A stretch of 64,000 bases of DNA from Diphasiastrum complanatum (Eukaryota; Streptophyta; Lycopodiopsida; Lycopodiales; Lycopodiaceae), in assembly GCA_029204225.1 (NCBI GenBank), contig CM055102.1, positions 6,721,320 to 6,785,319 of the forward strand, in the 5' to 3' direction. Made by a program: the position numbers and the translations under genes. A model generated the notes under the pieces. That model saw only the letters and a program-made list of their open reading frames with translations. It was not told where the DNA came from and ran no database searches. Numbering within the stretch: position 1 is the stretch's first letter; each line of letters starts with the position of its first letter. Positions 48,284 to 60,626 of this stretch are shown here, piece by piece.

Positions 48284-48779
48284 TGTTAGAATTGACAAAA
48301 GCTAACTTGATCAAATCTTGTAAATATCATAATGACTTGTACCTATCATCATTAGACATGTGTGGATCCTATTCTCACGTGTGAAATCTATGATTAAGTC
48401 ATTTAGATAGATCATATAGGTTGTACATCTCATTTAATTTGGAAACTAGTGGTTAAATTGGCCAAAAACTAGTTTAGTAGTATTATGCCACTTGGCACCA
48501 TTCTAGTGGTAGAAAATGCTATATAACATGGGTAAGAGTGGTCTCCCACGTGTGAAATGTCAAGCATAAAGTTCAGATCCATTGTATATAGATTTCATTT
48601 GAGTCAAATGTCAAATCTCCTAAATTGTAAGAGTTATCTCCTAGATCGTAGGAATTTAGAAGGTCAATGTTCACAGATTCTGAATCTGTGAACACGGTTC
48701 TTTGAGTTTCTTTTTCTTATCGTTCTTTCTTTGTTCTTCTGTAGTTAAGGTTCTTACAGATCTTCTTCTTATTAGAACA
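48284..48779 (+). repeat. Candidate solo LTR
   Basis: Starts TGTTAGAATTG exactly where the truncated copia stops, and TTATTAGAACA at 48779 gives inverted ends. A CTATATAACATGG near 48521 may be its TATA box. No clean 5-bp target duplication (GTACA / GTTAC), so the end is uncertain. Confidence 0.35.
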
Positions 48780-48899
48780 GTTACTAAACAGAAGTGTTAC
48801 TCAGGTTGCAGCGTGTATTTTCCAGCCTGTCAGTGGGAGTCACGGATCCGATACTCAGCTACATGCATTAACCAGCCATGTAACCAGACATAGCTCAAG

Positions 48900-49779
48900 A
48901 AGATCAACGTTCTGAAACAGTGAGCAATCCTACCACTATCTACTAAATCAAAAAGCGATCAAGAACAAGATTAACTACTAAAACAAGGAACAAGAAACAA
49001 GTAACTAGATTCCTAACAGCATTTTAATAGTCTAAGAATCAAGAAACACTCATTTCTTGATGCCTAGATTGCTCAAGAACAATCAAGAACTGGAATGCAA
49101 GAAAGTATGCAAGATCTACACCACTAGTCCAGCCTATTTAGTTTACTTGAGTGTTGATTCCTACCTTATTCCACAAACAAGAAATGAATCCTAATCCACA
49201 ACTAAGCAAGAAATAAGAAAACAAGAAACTAGGTAATCCACAATGCAAGGAAATCAAACATGCTCATAGAAACCTCACTCAAGAACATTGCCATGAACAA
49301 GGAGCTTAGCAATTATCAAGAACTCATGGAGGATCTTCTTTCTTTTCTCAAGAGAACTTGACAATACATTCAAAGCTCCCTCACAAGAGAGGGGATCCCT
49401 TAAATAAGCAAGAAGGCTACCCATGTGGATCCCAAGTGGCAATTTCACCAAATTAGAAATTACATGTGGAATTTGCCCTTCCACTAAAGGTCACCATCAA
49501 AAGGTGGCTCACTCTAACTAATTTAAGGGGGGTCTACATTTATTTACAAAGCCTAGAAAATATGACTAGCTCCTACATGGTCGTTCCTTCTTTGGGATAC
49601 ACCATGTAGGCTCACATAGATATTTCACTGTCATCCTAGCTAGTAATTTCTCGGCTCTCATGCTCGGCTCTCAGCTTCTTCTGCTCTCCTCCTTCTAAGA
49701 CCTCCTCGGTCATGGGTGAGAAGTATTTTGTGTCTTTGGCTTGGCTCGACATCTGGAAATTCTCTGGAATCTGCTAACA
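48900..49779 (-). repeat. LTR-like region downstream of element B
   Basis: On the minus strand it begins TGTTAGCAGATTCC at 49779, just after AGGGGTGGATAA. CTTATTTAAGGGATCC near 49405 has a TATA-like look, with AAGAAAGAAGATCC beyond. The far end was not fixed; the boundary is approximate. Confidence 0.45.
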
Positions 49780-49789
49780 TTATCCACCC

Positions 49790-52700
49790 CTAATCTGTTG
49801 CAGGACCCACTGCAACACCGGTGATGTCTTTTCGCTTGGCACTTGGAAAAGCGTGGATCTTCATTCGCTTCCATAAAATCAGGTGCTTATTATCTGCAAA
49901 ACTTATTTTTTTTTTCAAAATTGGAAGTCTCTCAATTGGCTGCTACATTCCAGCCTTCCTAAGAACTTCTTGCGAGTCCTGCTTGCCTCGTCATTGTGTC
50001 GTTTGCTTTCTCTCGCTCATCTTTTGCCCCAAGGCTTCAAAAACTTGGAAGTGGAGCTTACTTCCGAAATTGATAGGCCCCAAGTATTCTCTTATTTTCT
50101 CCACAAAGCCCATTTTCTTGCCAGTCCTCCACCATGGTCACATAACACGACGACATGAAGGCCGCTCTGTAGTATAGCCTGGCCATCGTTTCATGGTCTT
50201 CTTCCGACTAGAGGGCTATATTCTTGTTGATCTTAATGGGATCCAAGCCTCACTTGTTTTGTACTTGTGCCCGAAGTCGAGTAACTGTAGCCTCAGATCA
50301 TCTGGGGAGGTTCTCTCTAAAATTCCCTGAATGACTGGCCAATTTACCAACTCCACTCGTGGCTTTTCTACCGGCCATGGATTTCTGCGTTTGAGTGGCA
50401 TGTAAAAGGGATCCACTCGCTTCCATGTCGGTGCCTTCAGATACTCTTGGAGTTGTCTGCTATCTTTCAGAACTATATTCTGCCACTCCAATTGCGGTTG
50501 TAGCACTGCAATGATCTCGGCCCTGGTGGAGTATTGGCTTTGATCTATGTCTTCTTTGCCTCCCCTCATGTTGGGAGGGTATTTTCTCTCAAACTTCTCT
50601 GACTCTCTTGTGTCAGCCAATTTGCCTCTGGGCCTGGTAGGGGAAGTTGTCCTACGTGGTTGGAATGGCCTCACCAGATAATCATCTAGGGCCTTGGTGC
50701 CCGTGTCATTTTCTTTGGCTTTATCACTTGTCGACGACTCAGCTGCGTCCGTATCTTGTCTTGGCAAGAACCTTCTTGTCTCTGGTTGATCTTCCAAGAA
50801 GTCATCATCACTCCCCATGTCGGTGTTAGTTTTTGGAAGGTCGGGGATGGAATGATCTGGAGAGAGTGGTGCGGGAACGACAGGTTTCGGAGGGGGTGGT
50901 TTTAACAAATTATACGCCGCACCGAGGGAGTGGAGTTGTTGGAGGAACTCATCTCCTCGGGCCTTGTATGTGTCAGTTGGACCTTTTGATGGGCCCATTA
51001 TTTTGCTAGGAGGTGATGGAGAGAGGGAAGATGAAAGAATCGGTAAGTTGGAATAAATGTTTCGAAAAAATTAAATGCAGAGTAGGAGGAGGGGTTAAAG
51101 GTGGGAGCGGGTTCTGGAAGCAGCACCGGCTCTCTGGACACCCGATCCCGAGCTACCATTTGAAGATTGGGTTTGCTTGTCCTGATTTCCTGCTCCATCA
51201 TTCCCATCATCGTTCCGTGGCTTCGTTGATTGAGCGCCTGCTTGGGCCGTGCACGTCGTGTCTCATAGTTGGTTCACCTTGTCCAAGACTTGCTGCAGGG
51301 TCTATGTGGTATCTTACAGCTGCTTCTGGGACTCCAGGATGATCCTCTCTTGCTTGGCCACAATGTTTTGAAATTTTTTTTTTTTTCGGCCTCTCATTCT
51401 TGGATTAGCCTTACATATTTTTCCATCCGGATGGCTGGGGCCTGTGGGGCCTGGAATTGAATATCCTCGAGCTTGACTAGAGGAGCGTCGACTGTCATTG
51501 CACTCAATGATCCATCTCGTACTTGATCAATTTGGACCATCTGGTGCTTCAGTTGATGCTGGACCTCTTCCAGAGTGGTCTTCTACCCAGCCATCACAGA
51601 TTCTATTTCCACTGTCTCTCTTTCTTTTTCTTTGGCCAGCCTCTGATGATGTGTAATTTCCTGGTCTTGATGCTGGACGTTGCTCTCGAGCATTTGATAT
51701 TGGCTAACCAACCAATGCATATGGTAGCTTGTTTCGGATAGGCCGATCATTGAGCGTTTGGCTACTTCGGTGAGCTTCTCAGGGTTAGTGAGGGTTGGGT
51801 ACTAATCTGGAGTGTGGGATAGTGCTAAACCAAAAAATAAACGTGGTGCTAGATCTGAAGATGGAGGTGGAGGTGGAGGTAGTGGAGGGATGATGCTAGT
51901 AACTGTTGTGGTGGTGGTGGTTAGTGGAGGGGTCAGACTTCTTCCTAGCTGCTTCCCCTTCTCTGGCTCGTCATCGCTTATTTCCATCAGGTCTGCAGCA
52001 TCAAAATATTGCGATGTGTCCAATGTGTGGACTTGTTGGGCTTGTGGTTGTTGGTCTTGTGGTTGTTGAGCCGCTTCCGTGACCTGGGGACTGGATATCC
52101 CCACTCTCTCTCTCTCTCCCCCCCCCCTCCCCCCAAAACTTGTGCCGATGGTGATGTTGGTGGCATTGGCATAGTAATTAGTGTGGGTGGGGTGGTGACT
52201 TGATCTGGTTGATCTGTGACTTGAGATACTGTCGTGTCAGGTGCTGGTGTAGAGCTAGTTGCTCCATCACCCCCGTCGATGACATGTGAGGGTGATGAGT
52301 GTGGTTGTGAGGCCGTGGATGAGCTTCCATCATCTGAGGTGGAACCATCTGAAATTGATCCCACTGGTGATGTGCTTCCAGCTTGAAGTTTCTTTTGCAT
52401 CCTTTGTTGCCTTGTGTTTGGCAACTGGGCCTTAGAGATATCGGCCTCTTGAGCTCCGGAGGTTGCAGCTGCTTGTGGGTCCGGTTGTGGGCTTCTTTGC
52501 TTCTATACCAGAGAGAGAATACTAGTGTTTACTCATTTAGGCTGGGATCCCGATGGTGAAGTGGCCCTTGATTGTGCACGCTTGGACTTTGTTGACTCAA
52601 TGGGAATTTCCCATGTCTTGTCCGCAAGCTGCAAGTGTTGTTGAAGCTTTGGCCCGTTCTGGACTTGGTGGAGGGTGATATATGTCAAAAGATATCCGAG

Positions 52701-53207
52701 TATTGTTATCGGCTGCTTGTTCTTAATGCACTCATGAAGGCAGTTTGAAACAAACTGTGCCCAATCATAGAGGTTCTGGGCATGTAGTCGTGAATCTGCC
52801 ATCATGTGAAACAGGGACATGGGTACCCTCTGCAACTTGGTCATTGTGTGCATTTTGTCAAGTACGCACATGCCGCTTGTAGTTGTGGGTCATTGATTGC
52901 TTCGACTCGATACCCGTCCTTGTTTTTCCACTTGGCCACGGATGGGCCAATGAAGCTGAAATATGCTGTCTGCTCGATTTTTTTAAGTATCCTGGTGACA
53001 GCATTGGGTCCTCTTGGGAACCCAAAAGGTTGCAAGTCGGCCGGTGCAAATGATATGTTGTAAACATAGTTTCGCACAGGAGAAACTATTAGTTGGCACG
53101 ACCTTGATGTAGCATTGTAGTTGGCATATATCATATGCACGAGGTAAGAGCTTTGATACCCCAAAATTTTGATCAGCCAATTTTTGTATTGTTAGACAAT
53201 TTCACTC
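49790..53207 (-). pseudogene. Element B: long gag-like protein with the conserved unrecognised module
   Basis: Minus-strand coding texture continues over 3.4 kb in mainly one frame, broken by stops and a few shifts (one in the CT/C run at 52105-52135). Order: MSEIV..QYKNWLIKILGYQ start (53207), a globular part of about 200 residues with FAPADLQPFGFPRG and ITILGYLLTYITLHQ, a Ser/Thr/Pro linker (52400-51880), a predicted coiled coil rich in Gln/Glu/Lys (51780-51230), a second linker, then the module: QPQLEWQN, LQEYLKAPTWKR, YMPLKRRNPWPVE, VNWPVIQGIL, DPIKINKNIAL, MARLYYRAA (50190) and a tail. About 30 residues are missing before DPIKIN compared with A. No zinc knuckle, protease, RT or integrase. 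It stops just before a purine-rich tract and LTR-like start. Possibly a gag-only or ATHILA-ORF1-like element protein; identity unproven. Confidence 0.6.
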
Positions 53208-53472
53208 ATTTTGGTACAAAAAAATCACTTATAGGAATTTTTCGACCCTCAAAACACTGCCTCAAAATTCGTGGACCTCACTGAGAAATTGTGGGCACTG
53301 AAAATGATTTCTAGGTAGATTTGCAAACTCTTTTAGAAAAAAAGTCTATATATAGGCCTCACCCATCCTCTCCACGACTTCATTCTAGATTCTTGCAGGT
53401 GAGTTCATGTTGAAATTTTTAAAAAATTTCAAAATTTCTAAAACTATCTAGAATCACTCTACTATTGTTTTC
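53208..53472. other. Spacer between the two opposed halves of element B
   Basis: AT-rich; on the plus strand it contains CTATATATAGGCC near 53350 (TATA-like) and CTTGCAGGTGAGTTC near 53394 (splice-donor-like). It reads like a 5' leader belonging to the plus-strand frame at 53473. Confidence 0.4.
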
Positions 53473-53955
53473 ATGGCTTTCAAAGATCTCGCTCTCTCAC
53501 TGCATCGTCGTAAGGCCCCCAAACCTTACACGGGCGATCTCTTTTTATTGGAAATCAAGGATCATTTTGCAATAATGCAATTAGCAAATGACATTTTCAT
53601 CTGTCTTGGTTTTAATCTAATCCATCTTCCTGAACAGCAGCATGAGAGTCTCATACGTGCTGCCTACTCCTCCTACTCGGATGAATTCCACTCATTTCAC
53701 ATTCCTTCCAAGGATGGCAGTTATGTTACTATTGATATCACACCAGTCAGGATCCAACTGATCGGATTTCCAGACACTAGCGAGTCTATCCATAGCAAGG
53801 GCACCAGCTATGGCCAGAACTATTTCAAAAAGTTCTTGCTTGTTGACGACCATGGCAAAACCATCGCTCACACCCATGATGGCTTTGCCACAAAGTTAAT
53901 TAAGGATCCCAAGCTATGAGCTACGGCAAAAGTTCTTCTGACCTTGACTGAGGAG
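53473..53955 (+). pseudogene. Element B N-terminal part, inverted
   Basis: Frame from ATG 53473 (MAFKDLALSLHRRKAPKPY) for 148 codons to a TGA at 53917, after which coding sense continues as ATAKVLLTLTEEFA to about 53955. Inside, DGSYVTIDITPVRIQLIGFP has the look of the N-terminal domain of some plant retroelement proteins. The part at 53207 on the other strand begins with SEIV..QYKNWLIKILGYQ, a natural continuation of LLTLTEEFA. So the first part of B seems to be inverted relative to the rest. It ends where Copia-4 integrase breaks off. Confidence 0.45.
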
Positions 53956-54799
53956 TTTGCATAGGTCCAAATATATCTGAATGAACAACATCTAGCTGAC
54001 TTTTTGTTGCATGCCTATGACTCGACATAAAAGAAATCCTAGTCTGCTTTCCAAGAATGCAGCTATGGCAGACAAGGAGATCGACTTTTCCATAAGGATA
54101 GTCGAGATCAAGTGCTAGGGATTGTCTAGACATGTTCAAAATAGATGTATAATTCAAGTGTCCTAAGCGATGATGCCATAGTAATGCTTTATTGACAACA
54201 ACAAAGGTTTTCAAGGCTTGACTAGAATCAGAATAACAATGTGCCAATTAGTATCAGTATCCATGCCTCTTGCCGAGTGCAAGGACCTTATTACTCCTAT
54301 CGATAATTCTGCATTGATCAGACTCAAACTCCACCTTATGTACCTAAATTTGTAATTCTACTTACTGATAACAAATTTGTAAAGAATTTAGGAACATACA
54401 AGACTTTTGACAGTAGTTTGAATTGATCATGTTGGAACCTCAATCTTACAATACCTTCACCTTCGATAGTGTGAGTGCTATCATCACCAAGATGAACATA
54501 AGACATATAGGAATGGAAATCTCATGATGTTTGGTCATATGTTGAGTAGCTCCAGAATCATAACCACGAATCATCCGAATTTGTGTATTGGTCTTTGACC
54601 ATAAAAGCACCTTCGTCCATTTTGTCTTCAGGAGATGTTGTAACTGTATTTGCTTGTTGATCAGGTTGCTTGGCTGCATTCTTCGCTTTGAGAATTCGGC
54701 AATCCTGGATCTCATGATTATTGCGCTTGCAATACCTGCAAAACATCTTCTTCTTCAACGAATGTGATTGTTCTTGACTTTGAGTCGGTTTCTGATTCG
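53956..54799 (-). pseudogene. Copia-4 (older copia), knuckle-protease-integrase part
   Basis: Minus-strand order: CRYCKRNNHEIQDC knuckle (CX2CX4HX4C, about 54735), protease DSGATQHMT (about 54560), integrase zinc region WHHRLGHLNYTSIL and CHSCILGKQTR (about 54165-54040), and the start of the core VVHSDIFGPMQTPQ, where it stops near 53956. Stops and shifts lie between. The upstream half of the same element is at 60627-61352; Copia-2 sits between them. Confidence 0.85.
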
Positions 54800-54804
54800 A
54801 TGTA

Positions 54805-55351
54805 TGAGAACTTTTCACACATGTAAACCAGCTGCAAGTACAAAGGATCAAGAGAATGAATGATTGCACACTAAACTAGCTTCTATTCCAAAAACAATGA
54901 GATGGAAAACATTGGCAAGCTAGTTAGCATGAAGGCAAGAGCATTCATCACAATCTAACTATCATTACACCTCAAATTGATCAAATGGAAGCTTTACTTG
55001 AAAAAGTGTATGCTTGTGGTACAAATCCACCTTATTTATAATACAAGAGGCCTTCTAGAACTCGTAGAGAGAGAGAACAATCTAGATGCCACATTGCCTC
55101 TACCTCTCTACTAGATGACAAAAAGAGAGATGGATAAGACTTGAGAATCTCTCTTTTTGAGAATCCTTTGACCTACAAGAGTACCCTCAAATGCTTCTTG
55201 ATAGGTTCTAGACCTACACATCACTATGAAGACAAAAACCTAACTTGACTTTAATTAGAAAGCTACTAGACTAGTCTACCTCAAGTTTGGACAAACCCCA
55301 AAACTTGAATCTCTAAGTTTAGTATTATTTTAATTTTACAATATTTTCACA
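54805..55351 (-). repeat. Copia-2 3' LTR, 547 bp
   Basis: On the minus strand it begins TGTGAAAATATTG after the purine tract AAGGAGGAG (55360-55352) and ends ...AAAAGTTCTCA at 54805, next to the target duplication. Confidence 0.97.
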
Positions 55352-55374
55352 CTCCTCCTTAAAATAAAAATAAT

Positions 55375-58300
55375 ATTTACAATAGGACTTGGAGATCAAG
55401 CCAAGATTTGATCTATGTCTTTCAAAGTCCTTCTTAGCTAGAGGCTTGGTGAGTAAATCTACATAACAATTTCAAGTTGATACATGCTCAAGGAGAATCT
55501 CACCATCCATAACTTTTTCTCTTACATAGTGGTGTGCTACCTCTATGTGTTTACTTCTTGCATGGAAGATTGGATTACTTGCAAGATATTGGGCCGAGAT
55601 GCTATCACGTCTGATGCAAGGTATTTCCTCTTCTTGAATGATCTCGAGCTCCACTAGTAATCTTTTGATCCAAATGACTTCCTTTGTTGTGATAGTCAAA
55701 GCCTTGTACTCGGCTTCACATGAGGATAAGGAGATAGTGTCTTGCTTCTTAGATTGCCAAGAGACAAGATTACCTCCTCGAAATATTGTATAAGCACTTG
55801 TGGACTTTCTATCCACTTATCACCTGCAAAATCCGAATCTGAAAAGGCAACAAGGCTTAAATCATGTCTTTTAAAACAAAGTCCATAGTCTTGAGTAGAT
55901 GCAACATATCTCAAGATCCTCTTCCTCTTTTTCCAATCATGGATCTTTGGATTTTGCATGATTTGACTAAGCTTATGCATAGTAAAACTAAGATCAGCCC
56001 TAGTGATAGTGAGCCATATTAAAGAGCCTATTAGACTTCTAAAAAGTGTGATGTCCTCAAAGGATGCTTCATCACAAGTTTTAGTGTGTTTAACATTAGA
56101 CTCCATAGGAGTATCTATTCTTTTACAATCTTGCATTTTAAACTTCTTAAGCATAGATCTTACATAACTTTCTTGAGAAATAAAAGCTAAGTCATTAGAT
56201 ATCTTAATCATTAATCCAAGTACATGATGTAAAAATCCAAGATCTTGCATTTTGAGTTCCTTTCCTAAGGAGATCTTGGTATCAACAAGTAAATCCATGT
56301 TGCTTCCACATAATAGATGTCATCAACATAAATAAGCAACATGATTATATCATTATGAACATGTTTAAGATATAATGATGGATCATATGAACTAATCTTG
56401 AAACCAATAGAAAGAAGATAAGTGTTCAACCTCTCATACCAAGCCCTTGGAGCTTGTTTCAAGCCATAAAGACTTTTCAAAAGTAAGCATACTTTTGATC
56501 CTTTGTCATTCACAACAAAACCTGGAGGTTGATGCATATATATTTCTTCTTCTAAGTACCCATTTAAGAAAGCATTGGAAACATCAAGTTGAAGCATTTT
56601 CCAATCATAAAAGCAACAAATAGTAATGAGAATTCTAATGGTTACCATCTTTGCTACGGGAGCAAAGGTTTCTTCATAATCTATGCCTTTGATTTGGGCA
56701 TAGCCTTTAGCACAAAGCCTTGCTTTGAACTTATTGATTGATCCATCATTATTGAGCTTGATTCTATAGACCCACTTGCATCCAATGACATGCTTGTCAT
56801 TAGGAGGATCTACAAGTTGCCAAGTCTCATTTTGCATCAAAGCTTCATACTCGGCCTCCATAGCTTTGATCCAATCCTTTGATTGAAGAGCTTCCTCCAC
56901 ACTTGATGGTTCTTCAATGGAAGTGTGAAAAGCATGTAGAGAACTTGAATCCTCCACTTGTTTGTCTTTTTCCAAGTAGGTGAGTCTTCTAGGCTCGGAT
57001 CTCTCTCGGGTTGATCTTCTTGGAGTCATTGGTAGACTCGGCTTCTCTTGTGATCTTGGCCCCAACAAGTCTTCATCTTGATCAATACTTGATGAAGAGA
57101 CTCCTCCTTGATGAATAAGCTCTTAAGATTCCTGCACATTGTCCTTCATGTACATTCGATCTTCATGGAAATCACATCTCTACTTATCATAGTTTGATTA
57201 GTAGATGGAACAAAAATCCTATAGGCTTTACTTGAGTAGCCTATCATAATGCCTTTAAGAGCATTAGCATCTTCTTTTTTTCTTGTTTCAAGAGGTACAT
57301 GTACAAATCATACACATCCAAATGTTCTAAGATGATTGACCTTGGGTTTCCTTCCATACAACTTTTCATAAGGTGAAATATCTTCTATAGCATGATTTGG
57401 CAAAAAATTGCAAAGATAGTTAGCACATCCTATTGCTTCTCCCCAAAAATCTTTAGAAAGAGAGGTTCCTAGTCTAAGTGCCTTTGCACATTCACATAGA
57501 GATCTATTTTTTCTTTCGGCCACTCCATTAGATTGAGGAGAGTAGGAACAAGTGAAATCTCTTCTAATGCCAAAATCATTACAAAAGTTTATGAACTTTG
57601 TGGAGATGTATTCACCTCCATTATCACTTCTCAAAGCTTTAATTCTACAAGATAGTTGATTCTCAGCAAAAGCTTTGAACTTCACAAAAGTTTCATATGC
57701 AAGTGCTTTAGAAGATAAGAGGTAAACCCAACAAAAACGTGAGTAATCATCACTAAATGTTATAAAATATGTAGCTCCACCCTTGCTCTTGGTGGATGAG
57801 AAATGGATGTCACTATGGATGAGTTCCAAAGGTGCTTTGGACTTGGTGGTTGATCTTTGATGTGGCCTTGCATGTGATTTGGCCAATGCACATGCATCAC
57901 AAGGACTTGGCTCCTTGATCATGGACTTAGGCAAACCATGAGCTAGCTCCAACTTGCACATAGATTGCAGGCCTTGGAGTTGGGATGGCCCAACCTCCTA
58001 TGCCATAGATCTTCATTTGAAAGCTTTCCTTGTAGCACAATATCCGAGCAAAGATTAGCATTTCCATTTCCATCAAGCTTGAATAACCTTCCAAAACGAG
58101 AACATGATGCTATTATATCATCATCTTTTGTGATCAAGCAAGTACCATCTTTAAAATCTACTTGTAGACCATCATCATTGAGTTGGCCTACACTTATTAG
58201 ATTTTTAGTCAAACTAGGAACATAGAGCACATCATTGAGATCAAGCTTATCTAGAGATATGCTTCCTATGTCTTCTATCATACATTCCTCATCATTTGCT

Positions 58301-59322
58301 GTATAGATACAACTTCTAGATCCTTTGTATGGTACAAGATTACAAAAAGAGTTTTTATCACTACTCATGTGGGATGAGGCACCACTATCTAGCCACCATA
58401 CATTAGAATGCTTGAAAGAGGAAGATGAAAAGTTAGACATCATAAGTGAATCTTCTTTGTCACAAGGAGATTCATCTTCACAAGTGATGTTGGCTTGCTT
58501 TTTCCTTTTGTAGCATTGGGAGGCAAAATGCCCCTTCTTGCCACATGAGAAACAAGTAACCTTGTACTTGTTCTTCTTCACATTGGATGAGCTTGGTTCC
58601 TCCTCGGATGTCTTATCCATTGCTTTTGTGTTGTCCTTGGAGCTCTTGCCATTCTTCTTGTCTTTTCTCTTCTCCTTGGATTTGGTGAAGAGTGCTTGAT
58701 CACTTCCTCCATCCTTGAGAGACAATCTCTCAAATCTTGCCACTGGACTTTGATGCCTATACTCCTCGGCTATCAAGACTCCTTGTAAGGCTTCTAAAGA
58801 GGGTAAGTCCTCTTTAATTGCATAAGATTGAACAATGGTATCAAAATCCTCACTCAGCCCATTCAAAATAACTTGAACAATTTCTTTGGATTTGATAGAA
58901 TCATCTATGCAACAAAGATCTTTATGGAGATCCTTGACTCTAGAAACATATGATGAAGCACTTTCATCCTTTCTTTGAAAACTTTGAAAAATCATATTTC
59001 TTAGAGTAAGGACTCTTGAAGTGTTTTTAGACTCATAAATGGATTGAAGAGTACTCCACGCTTCTTGAGCATTGACACAAGAGCTAATCTCTCTTAGAAC
59101 TTCATTAGAGACATTTAGCTTTAAAACATGAAGAGCAACATGTGCTCTTTTCTTGAATTTGGGAATTTCTTGAGGATTAGTAGGCTCCTCCTCATTCCCA
59201 TTCACTATATCTATTAGATCTTGAAGTATAAGAATGGATTCTATCCTCACTTTCCATGTACCATAATTTGTAGAAGTGAGTCTCTCACTTTGTTCTAATA
59301 GATAAGATCCCATTGAAGTCAT
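55375..59322 (-). pseudogene. Copia-2 gag-pol polyprotein, frameshifted
   Basis: Gag from ATG 59322 (MTSMGSYLLEQSERLTSTNY), UBN2-type, knuckle CFSCGKKGHFASQC (about 58535), protease WWLDSGASSHM (about 58400), integrase zinc region LWHRRLGHPN then, after a shift near 57960, CDACALAKSH. The integrase core has HSDIHFS, RSDNGGEY and QSNGVAERK. A stop and shift occur near 57308-57070. RT (57068-56265) has KWVYRIK, KARLCAKGYAQ, LQLDVSNAFLNGYLEEEIYM, SLYGLKQAPRAWY and the active-site YVDD (about 56320), where another shift occurs. RNase H has FSDSDFAGD and, after a shift near 55810, SLSSCEAEYKAL and ARSKHIEVAHHYVREKV; the end is LLTKPL near 55440. The usual CDN is changed to RRDS. All domains in canonical copia order (integrase before RT). 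Confidence 0.95.
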
Positions 59323-60062
59323 GCCTAGAGAATTGATTTTGGCTTACTAAATGAATGTTTTCAGAAGTTCAGAACTAATCAAATTAAACTATTGATCACT
59401 TGGAATCAAGTAACAAATAATTGAGAACTCAAAGAAGGCCAAAAATAACAATTTCTAGGTGCTAGTCAAATTTGCACTTAATTTTTCAAAGCAAAAGTGG
59501 ATGAAGTAAATCTGAGTTCACACGTGTGAAATAGCTTAAAAAAAGTCAGATTTATCATTTAGAAAGTTTCATCCATTTATAGGATCATAGATCCAAACAA
59601 TTCTTAGATTGAAGAAAATTGAAAAATAGCCAAAATTTGCTATTTTGACTCCTACAATAATGGATCTTTGATAGCACAGCCTTCAAGCATGTAAAACTCT
59701 GTTTTTCTTCTTCAATATGCCTCACTTTGAGTGCAAAGAACTCTCCTTAGGATCCACCAATTCTCTTGAGGTCACTTGCATCACAATCTACACTTGATTA
59801 GCTTTCCATTCATATGCAATATGGATGGAAAAGTTGAGAAGTAACATAGCCCCCAATCTATCTTGATTAGAGGCCTCACACGTGCTGCTACAGTGGGCCT
59901 TACAGCTCTGAAATCAGAGAAAAAGATACATTAATAAGTGATAATGAGAGTGGATCTAGTTAGCTCAAAATTGAGTGCTAGTAAGAGGCAAAATTTCACC
60001 AACAATAATGAGAAGTCATTCCATTTGACAAAGCAATGATTAGATGTGTATTCTCCTATCAA

Positions 60063-60074
60063 GCTCTGATACCA
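60063..60074 (-). promoter_or_regulatory. Copia-2 primer-binding site
   Basis: TGGTATCAGAGC on the minus strand, directly after the 5' LTR end (...CTCA at 60075). Exact initiator-tRNA type. The leader between it and gag (60062-59323) has no frame. Confidence 0.95.
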
Positions 60075-60621
60075 TGAGAACTTTTCACACATGTGAACCA
60101 GCTGCAAGTACAAAGGATCAAGAGAATGAATGATTGCACACTAAACTAGCTTCTATTCCAAAAACAATGAGATGGAAAACATTGGCAAGCTAGTTAGCAT
60201 GAAGGCAAGGGCATTCATCACAATCTAACTATCATTACACCCCAAATTGATCAAATGGAAGCTTTACTTGAAAAAGTGTATGCTTGTGGTACAAAGCCAC
60301 CTTATTTATAATACAAGAGGCCTTCTAGAACTCGTGGAGAGAGAGAACAATCTAGATGCCACATTGCCTCTACCTCTCTACTAGATGACAAAAAGAGAGA
60401 TGGATAAGACTTGAGAATCTCTCTTTTTGAGAATCCTTTTACCTACAAGAGTATCCTCAAATGCTTCTTGATAGGTTCTAGACCTACACGTCACTATGAA
60501 GACAAAAAACTAACTTGACTCTAATTGGAAAGTTACTAGACTAGTCTCCCTCAAGTTTGGACAAACCCCAAAACTTGAATCTCTAAGTTTAATATTATTT
60601 TAATTTTACAATATTTTCACA
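60075..60621 (-). repeat. Copia-2 5' LTR, 547 bp
   Basis: Same length and ends as the 3' copy. CCTTATTTATAATACAAG (plus strand, about 60299) marks a TATA-like area. Followed on the plus strand by the target duplication ATGTA. Confidence 0.97.
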
Positions 60622-60626
60622 ATGTA

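Larger units (their letters stand above)
54800..60626 (-). mobile_element. Copia-2: full-length copia with TSD, nested in Copia-4
   Basis: Flanked by a perfect 5-bp target duplication ATGTA (54800-54804 and 60622-60626). Two 547-bp LTRs, primer-binding site, gag-pol and polypurine tract are all in place. The LTRs differ at about 14 sites by eye, so insertion is fairly recent compared with Copia-4. Several frameshifts make this copy non-autonomous now. Confidence 0.97.

Noticed and set aside
53145-53160. GGGGTATCAAAGC on the minus strand as a primer-binding site
   Set aside because: It lies within the continuous coding sense of element B (LGYQSS), and no LTR end precedes it.
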